From an uncultured Thermomicrobiales bacterium (GTDB taxonomy: Bacteria; Chloroflexota; Chloroflexia; Thermomicrobiales; UBA6265), in contig CADCWJ010000266.1 in NCBI GenBank assembly GCA_902806365.1, positions 1 to 7,809 of the forward strand: a stretch of 7,809 nt of DNA. Direction: 5' to 3'. Below, piece by piece: positions 1 through 6,122 of this stretch; within the stretch, counting starts at the first letter, position 1; each line of letters opens with the position of its first letter. A program made the translations under genes and the position numbers. The notes under the pieces were generated by a model. That model was given only the letters and a program-made list of their open reading frames with translations. It ran no database searches and had not been told where the DNA came from.

Positions 1-1
1 G

Positions 2-835
2 GCCGGGGAATACGTGCCGAACGACGCTCACTTGTCCACCGAAAGCGACCAGGTAGTGATCCTGACCGGGCCCAACATGGCGGGCAAGAGCAGTTGGCTC
101 CGCCAGGTTGCCCTCACGACCCTCATGGCGCAGATCGGATCGTTCGTCCCGGCATCGCGGGCGTCGATCGGGATCGTCGATCGCATCTTCACGCGGATCG
201 GCGCGCAGGACGACATCGCCACCGGTCATAGCACCTTCATGGTCGAGATGCTCGAGACGGCCAACATCCTCAACCACGCCACCTTCAGGAGCCTGATCGT
301 GCTCGACGAGATCGGGCGCGGCACGAGCACCTACGACGGCCTGGCGATCGCCCGGGCCATCGTCGAATACATCCACAACTCCGAGAGCCTCGGCTGCAAG
401 ACGCTGTTCGCCACCCACTATCACGAGCTGACCGAGCTGGCCGAGATCCTGCCCCGGGTCAGGACGTACCGGATGGATGTGCTGGAGGAAGGTGACCGCG
501 TGATCTTCCTGCGCCAGGTCGTGCCCGGCGGCGCCGACCGCTCCTACGGCATCCATGTCGCACGGTTGGCGGGCATCCCGGACGGTATCACGCGGCGCGC
601 CGAGCAGATCCTGCGGGAACTGGAATCGAGCCAGGCGGGAACGCGCGAAGGCGAGCATCGGCGGGCAACGATGCGCACCGCCTCGCCCGATACCGCGGCC
701 AGCCTCCAGTTGACGTTCTTCGAGCAGCCGAACCCGGCGATGGTGCGGTTGGACGAGCTCGACGTGGAGGCGATGTCGCCGCTGGACGCGATCACCGCCC
801 TGTTCGAGCTCAAGCGCCTGTCCCGGAAACCCTGA
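2..835 (+). CDS. mutS: DNA mismatch repair ATPase MutS, C-terminal part (5' end outside the window)
   Basis: MutS recognises mispaired bases and recruits MutL in cytoplasmic mismatch repair. Only the last 277 residues or so are present; full-length MutS1 is about 850-900, so the mismatch-binding, connector, core and clamp domains lie upstream. The frame is open through base 2, and the GTG at 14 falls in the conserved VPND stretch, so it is not a start. Visible ATPase motifs are Walker A GPNMAGKS (bases 68-91), the GAQDD segment, the ABC-type signature STFMVEM, Walker B LIVLDE with the catalytic Asp-Glu at 305-310, the following GRGTST loop and the switch histidine motif ATHYHEL. The C-terminal helix-turn-helix dimerisation region ends in the usual SPLDAITALFELKRL-type tail. 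All key ATPase residues are intact. The stop lies 8 bases from the stop of the convergent dehydrogenase gene. Family assignment is secure. Confidence 0.97.
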   Translation, partial: AGEYVPNDAHLSTESDQVVILTGPNMAGKSSWLRQVALTTLMAQIGSFVPASRASIGIVDRIFTRIGAQDDIATGHSTFMVEMLETANILNHATFRSLIVLDEIGRGTSTYDGLAIARAIVEYIHNSESLGCKTLFATHYHELTELAEILPRVRTYRMDVLEEGDRVIFLRQVVPGGADRSYGIHVARLAGIPDGITRRAEQILRELESSQAGTREGEHRRATMRTASPDTAASLQLTFFEQPNPAMVRLDELDVEAMSPLDAITALFELKRLSRKP

Positions 836-843
836 CCGCGAGC

Positions 844-1947
844 CTACGCGAACGTGATGACGGAGCGAAGCGTCTCACCCCGTTCCATGGCGTGGAATCC
901 CTCCTCCGCCTCGTCCAGCGAGATCGTCCGAGAGACCACGGCATAGAGATCGAGCCGTCCCTGCGCGTACCAATCGGCCAGCATCGGAAAGTCCCGCGTC
1001 GGCAGGCAGTCGCCGTACCAGGAGACGCGAAGCGATCCGCCGAGGTCGAAGAACGTCCCCAGCGGGAAGTTCTCGATCTTCGACGACGGCCCTCCGACGC
1101 CGATGATGACGCAGGTGCCCGCAAGGTCCCGGCTGGTGATCGCCTGCAGGGTGGTGTCGCCACGGCCGACCGCTTCGAACGAAAAGTTCACGCCGTATCC
1201 GCCCGTGATGTCCTTGATCTGCTGGACGGGATCACCCTGCTTGGGGTTGACCAGATGGGTCGCCCCGAACCCTTTCGCCCACTCCAGCTTCTGGTCGTCG
1301 AGGTCGACCCCAATAATCGTCGTTGCGCCGGCGATCCGGGAGCCCATGATCACCGAATCACCGACACCGCCGCAACCGAACACCGCCACCGACGACCCGG
1401 GCTCGACCTTCGCGGTGTAGAGTGCGGCACCCACGCCGGTCATCACCCCGCACCCGATCAGGCTCATCTGGCTCTTCGGCAGCGTTGGATCGACGGGAAC
1501 GCACTGTTTGGCGTGGACGAGGGTATGCGTGCAGAACGTGCCGATCCCAAGCACCGCATTGAGCTCGGCACCATCCGCCTCGGCGCGCATCTTCGTTGTC
1601 GCGTTGAGGCTCGCGGCGCAAAGGTGCGGCTTGCCAACGAGGCAGAATCGGCACGCGCCACACGGAGCTCGCCAGGCGAGGATCACGTGATCTCCCGCCT
1701 TAACGTTCGCCACTCCCTCGCCGACGCTCTCGACGATGCCCGCACCCTCGTGCCCGAGCAGGAAGGGAAAACCATCCGTCCCGAACACACCGTTCCTCAC
1801 CGACAGATCGGTGTGACAGACGCCGCTCGCCAGAATCCGGATGCGGGCCTCCCCTGACCCTGGCGCCGGCACGACGATATTCTCGATGCGGCTCGGCTTT
1901 CCGACCTCCCTGGCAACTGCGCCGCGCGCGATGATCTCCTCAGCCAT
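844..1947 (-). CDS. Zinc-dependent class III-type alcohol dehydrogenase, S-(hydroxymethyl)mycothiol dehydrogenase family
   Basis: This is a 367-residue medium-chain dehydrogenase/reductase. Catalytic zinc ligands are Cys44 (GVCHTD), His66 (GHE) and Cys166 (GCGVMTG). Structural zinc is held by Cys96, Cys99, Cys102 and Cys110. The Rossmann loop GCGGVG is at 191-196, and Asp215 ends the second strand (IIGVD), which implies NAD rather than NADP. The LGIGTF segment, DLAGT, and SWYGDCLP near the C-terminus match my memory of actinobacterial S-(hydroxymethyl)mycothiol dehydrogenase, which oxidises the formaldehyde-mycothiol adduct. Physiological substrate is inferred: the thiol could be another low-molecular-weight thiol, or the enzyme a general alcohol dehydrogenase. 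The frame continues upstream to an ATG at 2061, but ATG 1947 is chosen because GGAGGAA lies just before it, the protein starts as homologues do, and the 38 extra residues (rich in Pro, Gly, Arg) look non-coding. It is transcribed divergently from the glycosyltransferase. Confidence 0.9.
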   Translation of the reverse strand: MAEEIIARGAVAREVGKPSRIENIVVPAPGSGEARIRILASGVCHTDLSVRNGVFGTDGFPFLLGHEGAGIVESVGEGVANVKAGDHVILAWRAPCGACRFCLVGKPHLCAASLNATTKMRAEADGAELNAVLGIGTFCTHTLVHAKQCVPVDPTLPKSQMSLIGCGVMTGVGAALYTAKVEPGSSVAVFGCGGVGDSVIMGSRIAGATTIIGVDLDDQKLEWAKGFGATHLVNPKQGDPVQQIKDITGGYGVNFSFEAVGRGDTTLQAITSRDLAGTCVIIGVGGPSSKIENFPLGTFFDLGGSLRVSWYGDCLPTRDFPMLADWYAQGRLDLYAVVSRTISLDEAEEGFHAMERGETLRSVITFA

Positions 1948-1950
1948 ACA

Positions 1951-1957
1951 TTCCTCC
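1951..1957 (-). promoter_or_regulatory. Ribosome binding site deciding the dehydrogenase start
   Basis: The minus strand reads GGAGGAA followed by TGT and then ATG at 1947. The GGAGG core is five bases from the start codon, an ideal spacing. This is the main reason for rejecting the longer reading frame that begins at 2061. Confidence 0.85.
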
Positions 1958-2157
1958 AGCGAGATGGGATTCCGGGAACGCCGCCCGGGTGGTTCGCCCC
2001 AGGGTCCACGTAGGCGATGCGGCGCTTCCATGCCCGATGGCCCTGGTGAGCAGAGCGTCATCTTATCGCAGTCGATGGTGAGTGCGGGCCCGTGTGACCC
2101 GCCATGCAGTCAGCAGTGAGCTGGACAGGGGGGCGAGGGAGCCCGATCTTCCATCAG

Positions 2158-2182
2158 TGCGAAAGATCCCGCTGCGTTCGCA
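2158..2182. repeat. Overlapping short inverted repeats upstream of the glycosyltransferase promoter
   Basis: TGCGAA (2158-2163) and TTCGCA (2177-2182) form a perfect 6-base inverted repeat with a 13-base spacer. A second pair, GATCTT (2145-2150) and AAGATC (2163-2168), overlaps it, as does TGCGT/ACGCA (2173-2177 and 2187-2191). All end 11 bases or more before the proposed -35 box at 2202, where an operator could sit between the two divergent genes. Six-base arms are short enough to arise by chance, so this is only a candidate. Confidence 0.25.
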
Positions 2183-2201
2183 ATGGACGCAGTTCTGGTT
2201 C

Positions 2202-2238
2202 TTGGCAGCAGCGTGACCCTCCCCATACACTGCTGACG
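2202..2238 (+). promoter_or_regulatory. Sigma-70-type promoter giving a leaderless glycosyltransferase mRNA
   Basis: TTGGCA at 2202-2207 matches the -35 consensus at five of six bases. TACACT at 2226-2231 matches the -10 consensus at four of six, with an 18-base spacer. Six bases then separate the -10 box from the GTG at 2238, so transcription would start at or within a base of the start codon. No purine-rich ribosome binding site precedes that GTG, which is consistent with leaderless initiation. The boxes are seen directly; the start point is inferred. Confidence 0.55.
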
Positions 2239-3836
2239 TGCCTACCGTTGCCGCGTCCGCGACGCCTCCCGCCTCCAGCCCGATGGCACGCGATGATGTT
2301 GCCTCCCCACGTCCGACGTCCTCCGATCGGCTGGACGCGGTTTGGCTCTCCCATCCCTTGAGACTTGGAGCCTTGCAAGCGGCGGCGGCCTTGCTGACGG
2401 TGGTCCCGCTGCTGCTCATCCCCGTCCGCAAGGGCAACTCCGGAATGACCAACATCGTTCAATCGGTCGGAGCGCTGGACCGGGTCGAGCTGTGGCAGAA
2501 CATGATCGGCAGGCTCGTCGGGGTGCCGGGCTTTGCGGGGTGGAGCGCCTTTCATCCGTTCGCCGCGGCATTGCTGTTCGGCATGGGACTGTTGGCGATG
2601 TTCGTCGTCCACGCCTGCGCGGCGCGCAGCGCCTGGAATGGCACACAGGCTCCGTTCTGGCACTGGCTGGCGGGACCGGTGATCAGCCACGTCGTGATGA
2701 TCGCCATGGTGCCGTCCAACGCCGATGTCTTCTATTACGAGATGTCCGGCGATCTCGCGAATCGGGGGATCAACCCCTACCTTCACCGCCTTGCAGAGTT
2801 TCCCACCCACCCGCTCCTGCCCTACAACCACTGGGTAGACATGGCAACCGTCTACGGCCCGTTGTGGACGCAGATCAACGCCCTGCTGATGCGGGCAACC
2901 GGCCCGGATCCCGTGATCGCAACGATCGTCTACAAAGTCCTGCTCGGAATAAGCGCGCTGCTCCTGGCCGGGGTTGTGTTCCACCTCGCCCACCGGCTGA
3001 CAGGCAGTCGGTCGCGCGCCATTGCTGCCTTCGTGCTCGTCGCGTGGCAACCGAACATGATCCTCGAGTCCAGCGGACAGGCACACAACGACCCGGTGAT
3101 GCTGTTGCTCTGCACGCTCGGTCTCGCGCTCGTGCTCCTAGGCGGCCGTTCGGGGATACGCGGCGCGCTCGTGCTGGTGGCCGCGTCGGCGAGGATCAAG
3201 TACGTGACGCTGCCCCTCCTCGGCGTGCTCGGGCTGCTGCGACTTTTCGGCCGGCCGGCCATGCCCGCGCTGCTCCGCGCGTGGGCGCTCGATGGTGTCG
3301 CTGTCGCGGCGGTAATCTCCGCCTCATTTCTGCCGTACTGGGGCGGAAGCGAGACGGTCCGCGAGATGATGACCGAGCCGGGACGCATTTTCACCCACCC
3401 GGCATGGCACTACCAACTGATCGGAATCGGAGCCCTCATCTCAACCGACGCGCGGAAGAGTGTCGAGGATGTGATCCGGGTCGCGATGCAGATCGCGACG
3501 TTCGCCGGTGTCGGCTACAGCCTGTGGATCGTGACACGGGCCGCGCGCTCGACCACCGCGATGAATGCCAACCGATCCCCGGCTGCATGGCGGCGGGCGA
3601 TCCTCCTGTCGTGGAGCATCATCCTCAGCGTCCTGGCGTTCGTCCCGGTCAACTCCCATGCCTGGTACTGGACCTGGCCGGTCGTGCCCATTTCGTTGTT
3701 GCTGGTGGCTGGATCATCGTTCGATCAACCGGCGACAGCCGCGTCAGCCCAGCCGTTCCCACGTTGGTTCTGGCCCTACATGGTGCTCACGGCCGCCCTC
3801 ACGCTGGTTTATCACGCCCGGATCGTCCGCCTTTGA
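2238..3836 (+). CDS. Multi-pass membrane GT-C glycosyltransferase, MptA/MptB (polyprenol-phosphate-mannose mannosyltransferase)-like
   Basis: This 532-residue integral membrane protein has roughly ten or more hydrophobic helices, for example around 42-63, 107-126, 145-158, 229-252, 259-270, 287-302, 307-335, 350-366, 413-432, 453-471, 477-492 and 510-526. GT-C transferases of this type move a sugar from a polyprenyl-phosphate donor to a lipid or glycan on the outer face of the membrane. Asp163 in the first large loop (NADVFYYEMSG) is a candidate catalytic acid. It is followed by GINPY (177-181), VYGPLW (205-210), QPN...GQAHND (271-285) and a conserved-looking Lys321, the order I associate with the MptA/MptB and GT87 groups. 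Donor and acceptor are not shown by the sequence; mannose is a family-based inference. GTG 2238 is chosen for its promoter spacing; ATG 2283 (residue 16) is possible, but it has no ribosome binding site either. The residues before the first helix are cytoplasmic-looking and disordered. The gene stands alone, with a strong terminator behind it. Confidence 0.82.
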   Translation: MPTVAASATPPASSPMARDDVASPRPTSSDRLDAVWLSHPLRLGALQAAAALLTVVPLLLIPVRKGNSGMTNIVQSVGALDRVELWQNMIGRLVGVPGFAGWSAFHPFAAALLFGMGLLAMFVVHACAARSAWNGTQAPFWHWLAGPVISHVVMIAMVPSNADVFYYEMSGDLANRGINPYLHRLAEFPTHPLLPYNHWVDMATVYGPLWTQINALLMRATGPDPVIATIVYKVLLGISALLLAGVVFHLAHRLTGSRSRAIAAFVLVAWQPNMILESSGQAHNDPVMLLLCTLGLALVLLGGRSGIRGALVLVAASARIKYVTLPLLGVLGLLRLFGRPAMPALLRAWALDGVAVAAVISASFLPYWGGSETVREMMTEPGRIFTHPAWHYQLIGIGALISTDARKSVEDVIRVAMQIATFAGVGYSLWIVTRAARSTTAMNANRSPAAWRRAILLSWSIILSVLAFVPVNSHAWYWTWPVVPISLLLVAGSSFDQPATAASAQPFPRWFWPYMVLTAALTLVYHARIVRL

Positions 3837-3846
3837 CGGATAAGGG

Positions 3847-3886
3847 AACGGAGAATGACGGGCCGCACGGCCCGTCGTTTTCCGTT
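3847..3886. terminator. Probable bidirectional intrinsic terminator between convergent genes
   Basis: Bases 3847-3864 pair with 3869-3886 around a GCAC loop. The inner eight pairs (GACGGGCC/GGCCCGTC) are perfect, and the outer ten include two G-T wobbles, making an 18-base-pair stem. On the plus strand the inner GC stem is followed by GTTTTCC; on the minus strand by ATTCTCC. The hairpin begins 10 bases after the glycosyltransferase stop and lies 68 bases past the osmC stop, so it can serve both genes. Confidence 0.8.
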
Positions 3887-3916
3887 GTCTCGGTTTGGAG
3901 CTCGGGAGCCTGCACC

Positions 3917-3935
3917 GCTCGAGGTGTGATCGAGC
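3917..3935. repeat. Short hairpin behind osmC
   Basis: GCTCGA (3917-3922) and TCGAGC (3930-3935) form a perfect 6-base-pair stem with a 7-base loop, starting about 20 bases past the osmC stop on the minus strand. No T-run follows, so it is not a complete intrinsic terminator by itself. It may assist the larger hairpin at 3847-3886 or protect the mRNA end. Confidence 0.3.
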
Positions 3936-3954
3936 CTGGGAGCGGCTTCCCCGG

Positions 3955-4410
3955 TTACCGGACCTGGCCTTCGAGAGTAGCGTCCACCGTGATCGCCACG
4001 TTTCCCCGCAGCGCGTTCGAAACGGGACACGCCTTTTCCGCCTCGTCCGCGATTGCCGCGAACCGCTCCTGGTCAAGCGATGGCACGTGCCCGCGTACCG
4101 TCAGCTTCGATGCCGAGACGGCGATTCCGCCGCCCGGCAGGTGTTTCAGGCTGACAGTGGCCACCACGTCGAGGTTGTCTGGCTTATGCCCCGCCTCCGT
4201 AAGCGTGTTGGAGAACGCCATCGCGTAGCACGAAGCGTGCGCGGCGGCGATCAATTCCTCCGGGCTCGTCTTCCCGTCGGACAACTCGACGCGCGAGGCC
4301 CAGGTAACGGGAGTGTTGCCGAACGCTCCGCTGTTGAACGAGAGCATGCCGCTGCCAGCCGCGAGGTCGCCCTTCCAGACGGCGTTGGCGATTCGATCGA
4401 TGGTTGCCAC
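3955..4410 (-). CDS. osmC: OsmC family organic hydroperoxide peroxidase
   Basis: The 151-residue protein is a standard OsmC length. OsmC proteins are cytoplasmic, thiol-dependent peroxidases that reduce organic hydroperoxides. The two redox cysteines are present: Cys61 in AAAHASCYAMAFS and Cys128 in EKACPVSNAL, the counterparts of the peroxidatic and resolving cysteines. Arg40 and the PEELI segment (50-54) correspond to the residues that shape the active site. The start ATIDRIANAVWKGDL resembles OsmC more than Ohr. The GTG at 4410 is preceded by AAGGAG eight bases away; the longer open frame upstream runs through low-quality sequence into the aldehyde dehydrogenase gene. The aldehyde dehydrogenase stop lies 100 bases upstream on the same strand, with a 14-base palindrome in the gap, so a separate regulated promoter is plausible. 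The electron donor is not evident from the window. Confidence 0.93.
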   Translation of the reverse strand: MATIDRIANAVWKGDLAAGSGMLSFNSGAFGNTPVTWASRVELSDGKTSPEELIAAAHASCYAMAFSNTLTEAGHKPDNLDVVATVSLKHLPGGGIAVSASKLTVRGHVPSLDQERFAAIADEAEKACPVSNALRGNVAITVDATLEGQVR

Positions 4411-4418
4411 GGGAGCAT

Positions 4419-4424
4419 CTCCTT
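4419..4424 (-). promoter_or_regulatory. Ribosome binding site fixing the osmC GTG start
   Basis: The minus strand reads AAGGAG, then eight bases, then GTG at 4410. An ATG that overlaps this spacer is out of frame with the protein. The site supports GTG as the true start and rules out extension into the upstream frame. Confidence 0.75.
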
Positions 4425-4489
4425 GTCTTGTTGCGGGTGGTCGATCTGGACGGAGTCGGTTGCCCGACGGTGCGCAAAGCATACGTCCA

Positions 4490-4503
4490 TTGCCGTACGG
4501 CAA
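4490..4503. promoter_or_regulatory. 14-base perfect palindrome between the aldehyde dehydrogenase and osmC
   Basis: TTGCCGTACGGCAA is its own reverse complement. It lies 7 bases past the aldehyde dehydrogenase stop and about 80 bases upstream of the osmC start. On the minus strand it is followed within eight bases by TATGCT, a possible -10 box (four of six), although no good -35 box sits at the right distance. A dimeric repressor could bind such a site, placing it to control osmC. There is no T-run, so it is a poor terminator. Role is inferred. Confidence 0.4.
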
Positions 4504-4510
4504 GGATGGG

Positions 4511-6001
4511 TCAGGCGCCCGGCGGTGGATCGAGATAGACGGTCTTGACCTGCGTGTAGAACTCGCGTGCTGCCTTCCCCTGCTCCCGCGAGTACGAGCT
4601 GGAGCCCTTGTACCCGCCGAACGGGACGTGCGGCTCGGCTCCGGCCGTCTCGGAATTGACATGGACGATTCCGGCCTGGATTTTCTGGATGAACCCCAGG
4701 GCCTTGCCGATGTCGCGGGTAAAGATGGAGGCTGAAAGCCCATAGCGGACCTTGTTCGCGACGGCGATCGCCTCGTCCACGTTATCGACGGTGATGACGC
4801 CCAGCACCGGCCCGAACAGTTCCTCCTGTCCAAGCCGGGAATCCGGAGCGACATCGCCGAACAGCGTCGGGGTTACGAAGTGGCCGCCGTTGAGACCGTC
4901 CGGCTTCGAGCCGCCAGCGACCAGGGCCACGCCCTCGGAGCGTGCCCGGTCGATCTCGCCGCTGACGCGCTCGGCGGCGTCGGCCGAGACGAGCGGGCCG
5001 ATCTGGGTCGTGTCCTCCAGTGGATCGCCCATCCGCAGCGCCCCAACCTTGTCGGCCAGGCGTTGGGTCACCTCGGCGGCGATCCGCCGGTCGACGATCG
5101 CCCGGCTCGTGGCGGTGCATTTCTGGCCACTGCTCATCATCGCGCCATTGATGACCTGGGTTACGGCATGGTCGAGATCGGCGTCGGCGAGGACGATCGC
5201 GGGATTCTTCCCCCCGAGCTCGAGCTGCACCTTCGCGCCACGCTCACCGGCCATCTTCTTGATCTGGTTCCCGACGCTGTTCGAGCCGGTGAACGAGACT
5301 GCCAGGACGCGCTCATCCGTGACGAGCGGATCACCGACCGCCGAGGCGCTGCCCGTGACCATGTTGAGCACGCCTGCCGGCAGCCCGGCTTCGGCCAGCG
5401 CTTCGGTCAGGTGCACGGCGCACAGCGGAGTCAGGCTGGCGGGCTTGAACACCACCGTGTTGCCAAAGGCGAGCGCCGGCACGATCTTCCAGGCCGGGAT
5501 CGCGATCGGGAAGTTCCAGGGCGTGATGATCGCGCAGACGCCGATCGGCTCGCGCAGGGTGAAGAGAAAGGTCGTCGGGCTCATCGACGGGTAGTGCTCG
5601 CCAATCGGCTGCTGGATCTCGCCGGCGAAGTAGCGAAGGATCTGGACGGCTCGCGTCGTCTCGCCGATCCCTTCCTTGAGCGTCTTGCCTTCCTCGCGGC
5701 TGAGATCACGTCCGACTTCGTTGACCCTGCTCGCCAGGATCTCCGATGCCTTATAGAGCAGGTTCGCCCGCGCAATCGCCGAGGTCGTCCCCCAGGGCCC
5801 GGCAGCCTCGGCGGCGGCCGACACCGCATCTTCAACGTCGCCCTTGGCACTCGATGCGAAGCGTCCGATCAACTCCGAGGGGTTGGCCGGGTTGCGATTC
5901 TCGTACGTCTCGCCGGATTGGCTCGCCTTCCAGGACCCGGCGATGTAGTTGCCAAACACCGGCGCATTGTCGCGCTGCTCGATGATGGATGCGCTTGCCA
6001 C
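4511..6001 (-). CDS. NAD(P)-dependent aldehyde dehydrogenase, 2,5-dioxovalerate (alpha-ketoglutarate semialdehyde) dehydrogenase-like
   Basis: This 496-residue protein is a complete ALDH-superfamily enzyme oxidising an aldehyde to the acid in the cytoplasm. Key residues are Asn163 in TPWNFP, Lys186 in VFKPA, the GSNSVG cofactor loop at 239-244, the general base Glu261 in LELGGKNP, the nucleophile Cys295 in GQKCTATSR, and Glu394 in EELFGP. The GQKCTATSR block and the C-terminal pattern GSSSYSREQG...FYTQVKTVY match the group containing Bacillus GucD, which acts on 2,5-dioxovalerate in sugar-acid breakdown. No dehydratase or other gene of that pathway is nearby, so the substrate is uncertain; succinate semialdehyde or aromatic aldehydes are alternatives. 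The frame opens at ATG 6037, but GTG 6001 is chosen because AGGGAGG lies nine bases before it and none precedes 6037. The osmC gene follows after 100 bases. Confidence 0.9.
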   Translation of the reverse strand: MASASIIEQRDNAPVFGNYIAGSWKASQSGETYENRNPANPSELIGRFASSAKGDVEDAVSAAAEAAGPWGTTSAIARANLLYKASEILASRVNEVGRDLSREEGKTLKEGIGETTRAVQILRYFAGEIQQPIGEHYPSMSPTTFLFTLREPIGVCAIITPWNFPIAIPAWKIVPALAFGNTVVFKPASLTPLCAVHLTEALAEAGLPAGVLNMVTGSASAVGDPLVTDERVLAVSFTGSNSVGNQIKKMAGERGAKVQLELGGKNPAIVLADADLDHAVTQVINGAMMSSGQKCTATSRAIVDRRIAAEVTQRLADKVGALRMGDPLEDTTQIGPLVSADAAERVSGEIDRARSEGVALVAGGSKPDGLNGGHFVTPTLFGDVAPDSRLGQEELFGPVLGVITVDNVDEAIAVANKVRYGLSASIFTRDIGKALGFIQKIQAGIVHVNSETAGAEPHVPFGGYKGSSSYSREQGKAAREFYTQVKTVYLDPPPGA

Positions 6002-6010
6002 GTTGATGAT

Positions 6011-6017
6011 CCTCCCT
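6011..6017 (-). promoter_or_regulatory. Ribosome binding site deciding the aldehyde dehydrogenase start
   Basis: AGGGAGG on the minus strand stands nine bases before the GTG at 6001. The in-frame ATG at 6037 has no such site. The protein therefore most likely begins M-ASASIIEQ rather than with the 12-residue extension. Confidence 0.75.
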
Positions 6018-6055
6018 CTTGTCCGTCTTTCATCCACGGGTCATCGTCCGTCGGC

Positions 6056-6084
6056 ATTCTATCCTTGGTGGCTCACCATGACGC
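6056..6084 (-). promoter_or_regulatory. Possible promoter of the aldehyde dehydrogenase gene
   Basis: On the minus strand TAGAAT (6061-6056) matches the -10 consensus at five of six bases. With a 17-base spacer the -35 position holds GCGTCA (6084-6079), only three of six. Transcription would begin near 6049, leaving a leader of about 47 bases that contains the ribosome binding site. The weak -35 box makes this tentative, or suggests activator dependence. Confidence 0.35.
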
Positions 6085-6122
6085 CTCCCGGTCCCGCCGA
6101 AAGACCCGAAGTGGCATCCCCA

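Noticed and set aside
1948..2061. N-terminal extension of the dehydrogenase to an ATG at 2061
   Set aside because: The extra 38 residues are rich in Pro, Gly and Arg and unlike any family N-terminus, while ATG 1947 has a strong, well-spaced ribosome binding site.
2154..3086. 310-codon minus-strand frame opposite the glycosyltransferase
   Set aside because: Its translation is low-complexity and rich in His, Arg and Asp, with no recognisable domain. It overlaps the promoter and first half of a clear membrane protein gene.
2342..4228. 628-codon plus-strand frame overlapping the glycosyltransferase and running into osmC
   Set aside because: The translation is Arg/Pro/Ala-rich and lacks membrane segments or motifs. 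It crosses the terminator hairpin and overlaps two well-supported genes.
4455..4468. GTCGG-TTGC-CCGAC hairpin between the aldehyde dehydrogenase and osmC
   Set aside because: A five-base-pair stem without a following T-run is too weak to call a terminator, and such stems are common in GC-rich DNA.
4411..4854. Upstream extension of the osmC frame to 4854
   Set aside because: It would overlap the 3' end of the aldehyde dehydrogenase, has Arg/Ser/Pro-rich nonsense composition, and the GTG at 4410 has a proper ribosome binding site.
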